Part shown: one piece after another, positions 35,717 through 45,843 of the stretch
Layout of the letters: each line of letters begins with the position of its first letter
Numbering within the stretch: the stretch's first letter is position 1
NCBI GenBank assembly: GCA_022560735.1
Contig: JADFSO010000012.1
Location: forward strand, 1-64,000
DNA length: 64,000 nucleotides
Direction of reading: 5' to 3'
Source of the DNA: Pseudomonadota bacterium
GTDB lineage: Bacteria > Pseudomonadota > Gammaproteobacteria > Steroidobacterales > MnTg04
Notes under the pieces: model-generated
What the model was told of the DNA's origin: nothing
What the model saw: the letters and a program-made list of their open reading frames with translations, nothing else
The model's database searches: none
Translations under genes and position numbers: made by a program

Positions 35717-37926
35717 AACGCATCGCTTTCCAGGTGCTGCTGACCGTCGGCGCGGTCCTGTGGATTGCCGCTTTGTTGTTGCTGGCGGAGTCCACCCAGA
35801 ATTCCGAGCGTTTTGGGGAACTCCACAACCTGATTCTGTTGATCAATGCCGTCGGCGTGATGGTGCTGCTGGTCGTTATCGGCGTTGCGCTGAGCCGGTT
35901 GATTCGCGACTACAGGAAGCATATCCCCGGTTCGAGACTGCGGGCGCGGATGTTGCTGTCGTTCGTTATTCTCGTCGTCTTGCCGTTGCTGGTGGTCTAT
36001 TACTTCGCCGTGCAATTCCTCAACAGCGGCATCGACAGCTGGTTCACTGTCGAGGTCGAAGAAGGACTGGAGGATGCGCTGAGCCTCACCCAGATGGTGC
36101 TCGATATTCAGAAACGGGATTACCTGGCGCGAACCGAAGAGGCCGCGGCCAGTCTCGTCGGCTGGCCCGATCTCGGCATGGTCAATGCGGTGGGTCGCCT
36201 GAGACGCTCCATCGGCGCGAGATCGCTTACCGTGGTCGATCGCGGCGGGCGCATCATCGCGACCAGCCAGGATCAGCCCCGTGATATCCAGGCCCTGTTG
36301 CCGGGCGAAGAACTGCTCCAGCAGATTGGCCAGGGCAGACCCTATGTGCGAATGGAACCGACGCGAGAAGACGGTTACCGGGTCATAACCGCGGTCGATA
36401 TCCCGCAACAGTCGGCGCTGACGCAACAGCGTGCATTGCTTGGCCAGTTCCCGGTGGTCGCCAGGCTGGGACGGCTGGCCGATAAGGTGGATCAGACCTA
36501 TAACGAGTACCAGGGCAAGATGTTTCTGCGCGAACCGCTCAAACAGAGCTTTACCCTGACCCTGACCCTGGTGCTGTTGTTGTCCTTCCTGGGCGCGGTA
36601 TATGGCGCAATCTTCTTCGCCGACCGGCTGGTGTTGCCGATTCAGCAACTGGTGGCGGGTACCCGCGCCGTGGCCAAGGGCGATTTCGATACGCAGTTAC
36701 CACCGGGGTCCAGCCGCGATGAAATCGGTTTCCTGATCAATTCATTCAACGACATGACCCGCCGGCTGGGAAAAGCACGGGAAACCGCTGCCCGCAGCCA
36801 GCAATTGGTGGAGTCCCAGCGGGCCAACCTGGCGATTATCCTGGCCCGTCTTTCGACCGGTGTTATTTCCCTCGACGAACAACTTCGCATCCGTACCGCA
36901 AACGAGGCCGCCGGCGCAATTCTCGGCACCCAGCTCGGATCGCGGGTCGGCGAAACCCTCGAAGAGGTTTCGATCGGGCAGCCGCTGCTTGTCCAGTTCC
37001 TCGATTCCGCTCGCAGCCATTTTGACAAGAACGAATTCGAATGGCGTGAACAGTTTGTCCTGCGTGGGGAACTGGGTTCGCGGGTCCTGATGTGTGCCTG
37101 CACACCCCTCCCGGGCGGCAGCGACCAGCCCGGTGGTTTTGTCCTCGTTTTCGACGACATCACCGCCCTTTTGCAGGCGCAGAGAGACGCAGCCTGGGGT
37201 GAGGTCGCGCGGCGCCTGGCGCACGAGATCAAGAATCCGCTGACCCCGATTCAGCTTTCGGCCGAGCGGCTGAGACGAAGATACCTGGGCACCATGAATG
37301 CCGAGGATTCACAGTTTCTGGAACGCGCCACGCACACGATCGTGCAACAGGTCGAGGCGATGAAGGATATGGTCAATGCCTTCAGCGAATATGCCAGAGC
37401 GCCCAACCTGGAGATCAGCACGGTCGATTTGAACAAGCTGATCGGCGAGGTGCTGGAGTTGTACCGGGCGCGCGAGACGGGTGTGGAAATCAAACAGAAC
37501 CTGGATCCTGAACTCGGTGAAATCCAAGTGGACGCCGGGCGGTTGCGGCAGATTCTGCACAACCTGATCCGCAACGCCTTCGAGGCGCTGGGCGATGACC
37601 AGAACGGCAAGGTAGAGGTTTTCTCGCGCTTTCACGATCAAGACGATTGCCCGCTGGCGGAAATCATCGTTCGTGACAATGGGCCGGGATTTCAGATGGA
37701 CCTGGTCAGCCGGGTTTTTGACCCTTATGTCACCAGCAAACCCAAGGGCACCGGTCTGGGCCTGGCCATCGTCAAGAAACTGGTCGAGGAACACGGTGGC
37801 AAAATTGAAGCCGGCAACTATAAAGAAGGCGGCGCGGAAGTGAGAGTCTTGCTGCCGGTTAATGAAACGGCCCGGCAGGCCATGATGGAGCAGCGGCGTG
37901 TTGAAGTCAGGAGAGAAAGCGCATGA
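35698..37926 (+). CDS. ntrY: NtrY-like membrane sensor histidine kinase
   Basis: 742 residues from the ATG at 35698 (a GTG 9 bp earlier is open). Membrane helices near 10-30, 45-65, 90-105 and about 285-310 enclose a periplasmic region. They are followed by HAMP, a PAS-like segment, the H-box LAHEIKNPLTPIQLS, the N-box RQILHNLIRNAFEAL and the G-box GTGLGLAIVKKL. It autophosphorylates on His and passes phosphate to NtrX. Confidence 0.93.
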   Translation: MASSAIKRIAFQVLLTVGAVLWIAALLLLAESTQNSERFGELHNLILLINAVGVMVLLVVIGVALSRLIRDYRKHIPGSRLRARMLLSFVILVVLPLLVVYYFAVQFLNSGIDSWFTVEVEEGLEDALSLTQMVLDIQKRDYLARTEEAAASLVGWPDLGMVNAVGRLRRSIGARSLTVVDRGGRIIATSQDQPRDIQALLPGEELLQQIGQGRPYVRMEPTREDGYRVITAVDIPQQSALTQQRALLGQFPVVARLGRLADKVDQTYNEYQGKMFLREPLKQSFTLTLTLVLLLSFLGAVYGAIFFADRLVLPIQQLVAGTRAVAKGDFDTQLPPGSSRDEIGFLINSFNDMTRRLGKARETAARSQQLVESQRANLAIILARLSTGVISLDEQLRIRTANEAAGAILGTQLGSRVGETLEEVSIGQPLLVQFLDSARSHFDKNEFEWREQFVLRGELGSRVLMCACTPLPGGSDQPGGFVLVFDDITALLQAQRDAAWGEVARRLAHEIKNPLTPIQLSAERLRRRYLGTMNAEDSQFLERATHTIVQQVEAMKDMVNAFSEYARAPNLEISTVDLNKLIGEVLELYRARETGVEIKQNLDPELGEIQVDAGRLRQILHNLIRNAFEALGDDQNGKVEVFSRFHDQDDCPLAEIIVRDNGPGFQMDLVSRVFDPYVTSKPKGTGLGLAIVKKLVEEHGGKIEAGNYKEGGAEVRVLLPVNETARQAMMEQRRVEVRRESA

Positions 37927-39284
37927 GTAATCCGCAGGTTCTGGTCGTCGACGACGAACTGGATATCCGGACATTGTTACAGGAAATTCTCAGCGAGGAG
38001 GGCTACCAGGTCACGGTGGCCGCCGATGCCGACGAAGCGCGCGCGGCCTGGATCGATGACAAGCCCGATCTGGTGTTGCTGGATATCTGGATGCCGGGGA
38101 CGGATGGCATCACCTTGTTGCGTGAATGGTCGGATGGCAAGCCCCTGGCCTGTCCGGTGGTTATGATGTCTGGTCATGGCAGCGTGGAAACCGCGGTCGA
38201 GGCCACCCGCCTCGGCGCTTTCGATTTTGTCGAAAAACCTTTGTCGCTGGCGGAATTGCTAAGGACGGTAGAGCGAGCGATAAACGAGGGGCAGAGCGTC
38301 CGGCCGCAGAGCAAAATGAAACTGCCGGACATGGTGGCGCCGATCGGCAAGAGCAAGGCAATGAAGGCATTGCGCGACCAGGCGCAAAGACTGGCGCCAC
38401 ACGATACGCCGGTGCTGTTGCTTGGCGAAGCGGGCACCGGGCGGGGAGCATTCGCGAGATATATTCACGCCATGAGCCCGCGTTCTGCCGCGCCGTTCGT
38501 CACCATCACCGGAGGCTCGCTGCAAACGGATCAGGCCGCGCAAAAGCTTTTTGGCAATCAGAAAGGCAGTATCGTGTCGGCCGGCGCGTTTGAAAAGGCG
38601 AACGGCGGCACATTGTTTATCAACGATCTCGGCGACCTTGAACCGGAGGTCCAGACCATGCTGCTGGGCGCCCTGGAGCAGGGCAGTTTCCAACGCATCG
38701 GCAGCGACACCGACATCTCGTTTTCGTTACGCCTGTTGAGTTCGGCCGATTCCAAACTCGATTTATCAAAAAACGGACCGGTCAGGGCCGATTTGCTTGC
38801 CCTGCTCAACGTCGTCCAGCTGCATGTGCCGCCACTGCGGGAATATGCCGAGGACGTGCCCGAACTGCTGCGCTATTACGTCGATAAGCTGGTCAATAGC
38901 GAAGGGCTGCCCTACCGTCGTTTTGGCGTCGCCGCGCAGAATCGGCTGCGCAACTACCCGTGGCTGGGGAATGTCCGGGAACTGCGCAACCTGGTGCAGC
39001 GACACCTGATCATGAGCAACGAGGAAGAAATCAGTCTCGAGGAAATAGAAAATGACATTGCCACGCAACCGGCCAGCAACGAGCCGCTGGTCAAACAGGA
39101 TCTTCTTGCCTTGCCGTTGCGAGAAGCGCGCGAGCAGTTTGAGAAAGCCTACCTGCGGCAGCAACTGATCCTCTGCGGCGGCAAGGTCGGGTTGCTGGCC
39201 AAGCGGGTGGGTATGGAGAGGACCCATTTGTACCGCAAGTTGCGTACGCTCGGCGTGGAGTTCAGCAAGAGCCGCGACGAATAA
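37923..39284 (+). CDS. ntrX: NtrX-like response regulator with a degenerate AAA+ domain
   Basis: 453 residues. The receiver domain is intact (VVDDE, LLDIWMPG with the phosphorylated Asp, K near residue 104). In the central domain the usual Walker A GESGTGKE reads GEAGTGRG, the GAFTGA loop that contacts sigma54 is missing (GSIVSA region), and Walker B reads LFINDL rather than LFLDEI. A Fis-type helix-turn-helix ends the protein. ATP-driven sigma54 activation is therefore unlikely. Overlaps ntrY by 4 bp. Confidence 0.92.
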   Translation: MSNPQVLVVDDELDIRTLLQEILSEEGYQVTVAADADEARAAWIDDKPDLVLLDIWMPGTDGITLLREWSDGKPLACPVVMMSGHGSVETAVEATRLGAFDFVEKPLSLAELLRTVERAINEGQSVRPQSKMKLPDMVAPIGKSKAMKALRDQAQRLAPHDTPVLLLGEAGTGRGAFARYIHAMSPRSAAPFVTITGGSLQTDQAAQKLFGNQKGSIVSAGAFEKANGGTLFINDLGDLEPEVQTMLLGALEQGSFQRIGSDTDISFSLRLLSSADSKLDLSKNGPVRADLLALLNVVQLHVPPLREYAEDVPELLRYYVDKLVNSEGLPYRRFGVAAQNRLRNYPWLGNVRELRNLVQRHLIMSNEEEISLEEIENDIATQPASNEPLVKQDLLALPLREAREQFEKAYLRQQLILCGGKVGLLAKRVGMERTHLYRKLRTLGVEFSKSRDE

Positions 39285-39343
39285 CCTGCATGCCAGCAAG
39301 GCGCTGGCCACCGGCAGGTAAGAGTGCGAAAGATAAAGAAAAT

Positions 39344-39397
39344 CAGGAGCGGCTTTAGCCGCGATAGGCGTTCACATCGGGCCTGAAGGCCCTCCTG
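39344..39397. repeat. REP-like palindromic doublet
   Basis: CAGGAG...CTCCTG outer arms enclose two hairpins: GCGGCT-TTA-GCCGC and GGGCCT-GAA-GGCCC. The AGGAGCGGCTTTAGCCGCGA core resembles REP elements widespread in Xanthomonadaceae and Pseudomonas. It sits in the 137-bp gap between the convergent ntrX and CapA genes, where it may also end transcription. No other copy was seen in the window. Confidence 0.75.
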
Positions 39398-39421
39398 CAA
39401 CATAAATGAGCGTTATGCGGG

Positions 39422-40513
39422 CTAATCGTTGTTATTACTTGGCGTGAAGCTGCCGTCTTCGTGGAAGGCGATGCCGCCATCCGGAAAATCCAGTTTGCTC
39501 AGCCGCATGATTTCCCGAAACGCCCGCATGCCGCTGTCAGGGTAAGGCCCGCCGGGGCGTCGTTGAACCGCGGAGATAATCCGGCCATCGAGCAGGCGGC
39601 CATCGGGACCTAGCCTGGCCAGCAGTATCGGCGCGACCCCTTTCATTCCCGCGACGCCGATACCGTAGTAAGTCGCGAAATTGCCCAGGCTATAGGCAAT
39701 CAGTCTGCCCCGGTAGATTTCCATCCCCCTGGGCACGTGCGGACCGTGGCCAAGCACCAGGTCGGCGCCGATATCGATCATCGCCCGCGAAAAGGCCGCC
39801 ACATCGCCGCGCAACTCGCCATGGTAATACTCCTCCGCAAACGGAACCCGGTTCGCTTCGATGCCTTCGCTGCCGCCATGCAGGGAAATGATGACGATGT
39901 CATGGCTTTGGACCAATGCAGAAACGTTCATTCTGGCCCGCTCGATGTCGGGCCCCAGCGGTGAGCTGGACCCCTTGAACGGGGCGAATGCCATCAACGC
40001 AATTTTTTGACCGTTGACCTGCCAGCTGGCAAAACTGTCCTCGCGTCCCGAGTGAAGAATTCCCGCTTTGTCGAGCGCCGCCATGCTGGCATCGCGGCCT
40101 GCTTCGCCAAAATCACGCGCATGGTTGTTGGCCAGGCTCATGACATCGAAACCGGCGTTGCGCAAATGTGCGGCATAGCGCGCAGGGCTCCGGAACAAAT
40201 AGCACACGCTCAGATTGGCGCAGGCTTTTACCGGCTCCCCGCCATCCATCAGCGTCTGTTCGAGGTTGCCAAAAGTAATATCTGCGGACCGGAGTATTTC
40301 GCTGACCCCCTCGAAGAAAGAAACGCCGTCATCGTCGGGCAAGTGGTTCAGCGGGAAATCGGTTCCCAGCATGATATCGCCGACGCCGATAACCAGCAGC
40401 GGCTCGAATTGTTGTTCCGACCGGGGACAATCGGCGCCGGCGAGGAGCGGAAATGCAATGCACAGCAGGGCCAGGTAGATAAGCCGCCTGGCCGGCCCGC
40501 TAGTCGCCGACAC
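39422..40513 (-). CDS. CapA-family (poly-gamma-glutamate/capsule) metallophosphatase-like protein
   Basis: 363 residues. A signal peptide (to about residue 27) is followed by VIGVGDIMLGTDF, FGNLEQTL, SLANNHARDFGEAG, SLHGGSEG and LGHGPHVPRG, the metal-binding series of the PGA_cap family. No other capsule genes are near, so a link to polyglutamate is doubtful. It overlaps the SPOR gene by 14 bp and follows it in the same transcript. Confidence 0.88.
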   Translation of the reverse strand: MSATSGPARRLIYLALLCIAFPLLAGADCPRSEQQFEPLLVIGVGDIMLGTDFPLNHLPDDDGVSFFEGVSEILRSADITFGNLEQTLMDGGEPVKACANLSVCYLFRSPARYAAHLRNAGFDVMSLANNHARDFGEAGRDASMAALDKAGILHSGREDSFASWQVNGQKIALMAFAPFKGSSSPLGPDIERARMNVSALVQSHDIVIISLHGGSEGIEANRVPFAEEYYHGELRGDVAAFSRAMIDIGADLVLGHGPHVPRGMEIYRGRLIAYSLGNFATYYGIGVAGMKGVAPILLARLGPDGRLLDGRIISAVQRRPGGPYPDSGMRAFREIMRLSKLDFPDGGIAFHEDGSFTPSNNND

Positions 40514-41060
40514 GAATCCGGATCACTTCTATCTGGTTCCGGCGCAGGAGTTCGCGGTTCCTGTTGAGCAAATCGAGGTCGCTGTATGGACCCAGGCGAA
40601 CCCGGTGCCAGGTATCGCTATCGATGCTGACTTTCTGTACGCGGGCTTCCAGACCCAGCAACCCCAGTGTTGCCTGCATGCGATCTGCATCCGCGAAATT
40701 TTTGAACGAACCCGCCTGCAGCACATATTGGCCCGGTTCGGTGATCGGAACAGGGTGGGTATCGGCTTGTGCCGATGACTCCGTTTCAGGAATGACGACT
40801 TCAAACTTCGGCAGCACTTCATAGAAGGAAAACCGTGTCGGCTCTTTGCGCGTTTCCTGTTCGGCTTTCGCAGACGCCGGTTCCTGCTGCGTGCTTGCTA
40901 CCGGTTGCTGCGTGGGTGGCTCCGCCTGCCGGTCGTACAGGTAAACCCACATCGCGACCGACAACCCCACGCCCAGCCCGAACAGCATCCAGATCCACCC
41001 GGGCGGTTGTGCGACCTTTTTTTTGCGCCGGCCGGGACGGCGTTTGTAGTCCCTGGTCAT
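40500..41060 (-). CDS. SPOR-domain (FtsN-like) cell-division protein
   Basis: 186 residues: a basic N-terminus (RRPGRRKKK), one membrane helix (about 23-42), a Gln/Glu-rich linker and a C-terminal SPOR domain (YVLQAGSFKNFADADRMQATL, then HRVRLGPYSD). SPOR domains bind denuded glycan strands at the septum. The place just downstream of argS is where many gammaproteobacteria keep ftsN. Confidence 0.9.
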   Translation of the reverse strand: MTRDYKRRPGRRKKKVAQPPGWIWMLFGLGVGLSVAMWVYLYDRQAEPPTQQPVASTQQEPASAKAEQETRKEPTRFSFYEVLPKFEVVIPETESSAQADTHPVPITEPGQYVLQAGSFKNFADADRMQATLGLLGLEARVQKVSIDSDTWHRVRLGPYSDLDLLNRNRELLRRNQIEVIRIRVGD

Positions 41061-41063
41061 GGT

Positions 41064-42818
41064 TTACATGCTCTCGGGGGCGGAAACACCCAGGATGGCA
41101 AGCCCGTTGGCAATAACCTGCCGTACCGCGATGACCAAAGCAATACGCGCATCGCGCAAATCCTGATCCTCGACCAGAAAGGTGTGCGCGTTATAGTAAG
41201 TATGGAAATCGTTGGCCAGATCCCGCAGATAATGCGCGAGCGTGTGCGGCGCGCGATTTTGGGCGGCCAGCGAAATGACTTCAGGATAACGGCTCAGGCT
41301 GACGATCAAGGCCTTCTCGTGCTGTTCGTGCAGCCTTTCCAGGTGGCCCCAGGCGCGCTCTGCCTGCCAGTCGAAACCCTTGTCGCTCAGTTGCTGCAAC
41401 ACGCTGCAAATCCTGGCATGGGCATATTGAATATAGTAAACAGGATTGTCGCTCGAATGTGACTTGGCCAGCTCCAGGTCGAAATCCAGGTGCTGGTCGT
41501 TCGACCGGAAAACATAAAAAAATCGGGCCGCGTCATTGCCGACTTCACTGCGCAGCTCGCGCAAGGTCACGAACTCGCCCGAGCGGGTGGACATTTGCAC
41601 TTTCCGGCCCCCGCGGAACAGCGCAACGAATTGCATCAGCCTGACCTCCAGTGTTTCGCCGGGCTGGCCCATCGCTTCCAGTCCCGCGCGGATCCTGGCG
41701 ATATAGCCGTGATGGTCGGCTCCCAAAACGTCGAGCAGAAGATCGAATCCGCGCTGGCGTTTCTCCAGGTGGTAGGCGATATCGGAGGCAAAATAGGTTT
41801 TCTGGCCATTCTCCCTGACCACGACCCGGTCTTTCTCGTCGCCAAAGTCGGTGGCGCGAAACCAGACCGCACCGTCTTTTTCGTAAACATGATTGTTGGC
41901 GCGCAAAAGCTTTAGCGCCCCATCGATGGCGCCGCCGTTGTGCAGGTCGCGTTCGGCGTACCAGCGATCGATGTGTACGCCGAATTCCTCCAGGTCGTCG
42001 CGGATGTCGTCGAGTATTTTTTTCAGCCCGAAGTCGAGTACCTGTCCGAAGCCTTGTTCACCGAGTGTTTCTCGTGCCCGCGCGATCAATGCATCGATAA
42101 ATCTGTCCTTGTCGCCAGCGGGACCGTCCGCGGGCAGATCGGCAAACAGCCTGGCCGTATCCACGACAAAGTTGTCGGCGTACTCCGCTTTCAGGTCATC
42201 GGCGATACGCCTGAGGTAGTCGCCTTTGTACGCGTTTTGCGGAAACGCAAAAACCGCGCCGTGAGACTCCAGGTAACGCAGCCAGACGCTGGCGGCGAGT
42301 ATGGCCATCTGCCGCCCGGCATCGTTGACGTAATATTCCCGGAAGACCTCGTTGCCGGCGGCCGCCAGCAGGTTGGACAGGCTGGCCCCGTACGCCGCGT
42401 GCCTGCCATGACCGACATGCAACGGTCCGGTCGGGTTCGCGGAAATAAATTCGACGATGATTTTCTTGCCGCTGGGAGGCTGGCGTCCGTACGCATCGCC
42501 GGACTCGACGATGTCGCGAAGCTGTTGATGATAGGCGTTGGCCGAGAGATAAATATTGATGAACCCCGGGCCGGCGATTTCGGTCTTGTCGATCAGCGGC
42601 GAGTCCGGCAGCGCCGCGATCAATTGCGCCGCAAGCTCGCGTGGGTTCATCCGGCAAGGCCTGGCCAGTTTCATCGCCAGGTTACAGGCAAAATCGCCAT
42701 GCGCGGGATCGCGGGTTCGCTCGATCTCCGGGACCGGCAAGCGATCGGTTTTTTCACGGGTTTCCACAGGCAATTGTTGTAAAGCCTGTACAAACAAAGA
42801 CTGAATTCGATTTTTCAC
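41064..42818 (-). CDS. argS: Arginyl-tRNA synthetase
   Basis: 584 residues, class I. The HIGH-like motif reads HVGHGRHAAYG and the KMSK region VQMSTRSGE, as is usual for ArgS. The C-terminal DALR anticodon domain is present (VYYIQYAHARICSVL). It charges tRNA-Arg. It lies between priA and the SPOR gene, 4 bp from the latter. Confidence 0.97.
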   Translation of the reverse strand: MKNRIQSLFVQALQQLPVETREKTDRLPVPEIERTRDPAHGDFACNLAMKLARPCRMNPRELAAQLIAALPDSPLIDKTEIAGPGFINIYLSANAYHQQLRDIVESGDAYGRQPPSGKKIIVEFISANPTGPLHVGHGRHAAYGASLSNLLAAAGNEVFREYYVNDAGRQMAILAASVWLRYLESHGAVFAFPQNAYKGDYLRRIADDLKAEYADNFVVDTARLFADLPADGPAGDKDRFIDALIARARETLGEQGFGQVLDFGLKKILDDIRDDLEEFGVHIDRWYAERDLHNGGAIDGALKLLRANNHVYEKDGAVWFRATDFGDEKDRVVVRENGQKTYFASDIAYHLEKRQRGFDLLLDVLGADHHGYIARIRAGLEAMGQPGETLEVRLMQFVALFRGGRKVQMSTRSGEFVTLRELRSEVGNDAARFFYVFRSNDQHLDFDLELAKSHSSDNPVYYIQYAHARICSVLQQLSDKGFDWQAERAWGHLERLHEQHEKALIVSLSRYPEVISLAAQNRAPHTLAHYLRDLANDFHTYYNAHTFLVEDQDLRDARIALVIAVRQVIANGLAILGVSAPESM

Positions 42819-42901
42819 AGGGCGGGCCGGAGGTCCTGACGATCAGGCAGCAAGTCTAACGTCTTGCCGGGAAAAATAAACCGCAGGCAGCCGGTGGCAG
42901 C

Positions 42902-45103
42902 TCAGAACATATCCACCGGGTCGACATCCAGCGACCAGCGAACCTTGCGCCGTTGCGGCAGATTTTCCAGTTTGGCTATCCAAGGCCCCAGCAACTTTCG
43001 AAGACTGTTGCGCTGGCTTGCCTGGAGTAGCAATTGCGCACGAAAACGGCCGGCTCTTTTTTCCATTGGCGCGGGCGCCGGACCCAGCAGGCAGGTCCCG
43101 CCGTCGCAGATTTTCTCCGCTTCATGGCGTGCCGCTTCGAGGAATATTCTCGCGTCGTCCTGGCTTGGCGACTCGGCGCGCAACAAGGCCAGGTGCGAAT
43201 AAGGTGGCCAGCCGGCCGCGCGCCGTTCCACCAGTGCGTCGCTGGCAAAAGCCGCATAACCGTCCCGGATCAGGTCGAGCAGCAACGGATGCTTCGCAAA
43301 GCGCGTCTGAATCAGCACTTCGCCCGGTCGCTGGGCCCGGCCCGCGCGACCGGCAACCTGGGTAACGATCTGGGCGAGTCTTTCGCTGGAACGGAAATCG
43401 GTGCCGAACAAACCCTGGTCGGCATCCATGACGATGACCAGGCTGATATCCGGAAAATCATGCCCCTTGGCCAGCATCTGGGTGCCGATCAGGATACGCG
43501 AGCGACCCGACCTGATTTCATCCAGTTTGTCCGGCAGGCTGCCTTTTCTGCGCGTGCTGTCGCGATCGATCCGGGTAACGCCAATATCCGGGAATTGCCT
43601 GCGCAGGAAATCCTCGACCCGTTGCGTTCCCTGGCCAACCGGGATCAACTGCTCCCGGCATTGCGGGCAATGAGCGGGCATCGCGCAGCGTCGGTCGCAA
43701 TGGTGGCAGCGTAGCTGGCCCTTCGCGGCGTGGACGGTCATGCGCGCATCGCAACGATCGCAACCGGCTACCCAGCCGCACTCCGTGCAAAACAAGGCCG
43801 GGGCAAAACCCCGCCGGTTCAGAAACAACAGAACCTGACCGCCCTGCTCCAGATGCGCGTGCATCGCCATGAGGCTCGGTGTCGCCAGCCCGTGGTCACT
43901 GCGATGCGCGCCCAGGTCGACGATGCGCATGCTCGGCTGGGCAACGTTGCCGGGACGTTCGGGCAACTCGCAAAGCTGGTAACGACCGGTTTGCGCATTG
44001 TGAAAAGACTCCAGCGACGGGGTCGCCGATCCCAGCACCACCGGGATCCCGTGCAGCCTGGCCCTGACGATGGCCAGATCGCGCGCCGAGTAGCGAAAGC
44101 CGTCCTGTTGTTTGAAGGAACTGTCGTGTTCTTCATCGACGATGATCAAGCCTGGCCGCGCCATCGGCGTGAATACCGCCGAGCGGGTCCCGAGTACGAT
44201 GGCTGCCTCGCCGCTGCGCGCCATGCGCCACGCTTCCAGCCGCTGGCCGTCGGCCAGGCCCGAGTGGAGTACCGCAAGTTGTCCGGGCAGGCGTTCGCGA
44301 AAGCGCCGAATGAGCTGCGGGGTCAGGCCGATCTCGGGAACCAGCACCATGGCCTGTTGCCCGCTGGCCAGCAGGCGTCGGATCAGCGACAAATAGACCT
44401 CGGTCTTGCCGCTGCCGGTGACGCCAAAAAGCAAGGTGGTCGCGAAGCGGCCATCGTGCGCGCCGATTTCAGCGACCGCTTTTTGTTGCGGTCCGGTCAG
44501 CGAAACATCGTCGGGCGCTTCCGGGCCAGGGATCGGCGGGCCGCGCTCGATTATCCGGCGCTCGACCAGCCCCTTTGCCTGCAAAGCCCTCATACTCGGG
44601 CGCCAGCCCTTGAACAGCGCGGGTAACTCGGATTCGGACAAAGATCCGTGCTCAAGCAGCAGTTCCAGCAATGCCTGCTGGCGCGATGCGCCTTTGAGTG
44701 GTTCCGCGGCCTGCCCCAGGGGGGTTGCACACCAGTGTTCGGGCGCCGCTGGCAGTGGCCGGCTGCCCCGCAACAACGCCGGCAGTGCCGTCGCGAAAAC
44801 CTCGCCAGGCGCGTGATGAAAATAATCCGCCGACCAGCGCAGCAATTTCATCAACACCTCATCGAATACCGGCTCATCGTCGATTACGGCGAGCACCCGT
44901 TTCAGACGCGATAGCGGCAATTCGCTGGTGTGGGTGGTCTCGAGCAGCACGCCGATGGTCTTGCCGCGTCCGAACGGAACCTTGAGGCGCATGCCGGGCA
45001 AAAGCCGATTCGATGGGTATCCCGGCGGGCACAGGTAATCGAAGTACCGGTTTAGCGGCACATTAACGGCAACTCGTAATATCACTGGCCTGTTACCCGG
45101 CAT
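42902..45103 (-). CDS. priA: Primosomal replication helicase PriA
   Basis: 733 residues. Walker A GVTGSGKTEVYL, the helicase box VDEEHD, the zinc-binding cluster (FCTECGWVAGCDRCD, then RCHHCDRR and HCPQC) and the C-terminal helicase core are all present. It restarts stalled replication forks. Full length. Confidence 0.97.
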   Translation of the reverse strand: MPGNRPVILRVAVNVPLNRYFDYLCPPGYPSNRLLPGMRLKVPFGRGKTIGVLLETTHTSELPLSRLKRVLAVIDDEPVFDEVLMKLLRWSADYFHHAPGEVFATALPALLRGSRPLPAAPEHWCATPLGQAAEPLKGASRQQALLELLLEHGSLSESELPALFKGWRPSMRALQAKGLVERRIIERGPPIPGPEAPDDVSLTGPQQKAVAEIGAHDGRFATTLLFGVTGSGKTEVYLSLIRRLLASGQQAMVLVPEIGLTPQLIRRFRERLPGQLAVLHSGLADGQRLEAWRMARSGEAAIVLGTRSAVFTPMARPGLIIVDEEHDSSFKQQDGFRYSARDLAIVRARLHGIPVVLGSATPSLESFHNAQTGRYQLCELPERPGNVAQPSMRIVDLGAHRSDHGLATPSLMAMHAHLEQGGQVLLFLNRRGFAPALFCTECGWVAGCDRCDARMTVHAAKGQLRCHHCDRRCAMPAHCPQCREQLIPVGQGTQRVEDFLRRQFPDIGVTRIDRDSTRRKGSLPDKLDEIRSGRSRILIGTQMLAKGHDFPDISLVIVMDADQGLFGTDFRSSERLAQIVTQVAGRAGRAQRPGEVLIQTRFAKHPLLLDLIRDGYAAFASDALVERRAAGWPPYSHLALLRAESPSQDDARIFLEAARHEAEKICDGGTCLLGPAPAPMEKRAGRFRAQLLLQASQRNSLRKLLGPWIAKLENLPQRRKVRWSLDVDPVDMF

Positions 45104-45324
45104 CGTTTTGGCAGATCAATTGGAGGAATGTGGCACACTGTTTTGTAGTATTGCTAGCCTGCATCAGGCCCGGGCCTATGGTTGGGTGAGGCTCGCGCAT
45201 TGTCAACCGAACCACGTCGGATGCGTTACTGCTAATGGAAAGACGGCTTTGGCCGGATGGTGGCGGAGGGTCAGGGACCGACCCGATCAATTCAGGAGAT
45301 GGCAAGCTGGACCAACGACGGCGA

Positions 45325-45843
45325 ATGGAGTCTTTTTTGCAGGATGTGGAACGCCGGGCTTTCCGGATCGCGCGCTATGCGACGGGTGATGCGGACGAGG
45401 CGCTGGACCTGGTGCAAGATGCCATGCTGAAACTGGTCAAAAGCTATGCGGACAAAACAGCGGCCGAATGGCCGCCGCTGTTCTACCGGATTCTCGATAA
45501 CGGAATCACGGACTGGCATCGCAGGCGGGCTGCGCGGGGGACGGTGATGAGTCTTTACCAGGGCGCGGAAGACTCGCAGCAACCGGATCCTGTTGCAGCC
45601 GCGCCCGACCCTGCGGAGCCAGGCCCGGAAAAGCGGGCTGGCACAGACGAGGCGCTGGGCATGCTGGACGAGGCGATCGGGCGGCTGCCCGAACGACAGC
45701 GCCAGGCGTTCCTGTTGCGTATGCTGGAAGATCTCAGTACCGAGCAGACGGCAGTCGCGATGCGGTGTAGCGCGGGCAGCGTAAAAACACATTATTTCCG
45801 GGCGCTGAAAGCGCTGCGTGCAGAAATTGGAGAGGCATGGTGA
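45325..45843 (+). CDS. RNA polymerase sigma factor (ECF-like)
   Basis: 172 residues from the ATG at 45325; an ATG at 45235 is in frame, but the first 30 residues are low-complexity and unlike the family. Region 2 (ALDLVQDAMLKLVKSYAD) and region 4 (LPERQRQAFLLRMLEDLSTEQTAVAM) are clear. It overlaps the next gene by 7 bp and heads a three-gene operon. Confidence 0.88.
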   Translation: MESFLQDVERRAFRIARYATGDADEALDLVQDAMLKLVKSYADKTAAEWPPLFYRILDNGITDWHRRRAARGTVMSLYQGAEDSQQPDPVAAAPDPAEPGPEKRAGTDEALGMLDEAIGRLPERQRQAFLLRMLEDLSTEQTAVAMRCSAGSVKTHYFRALKALRAEIGEAW

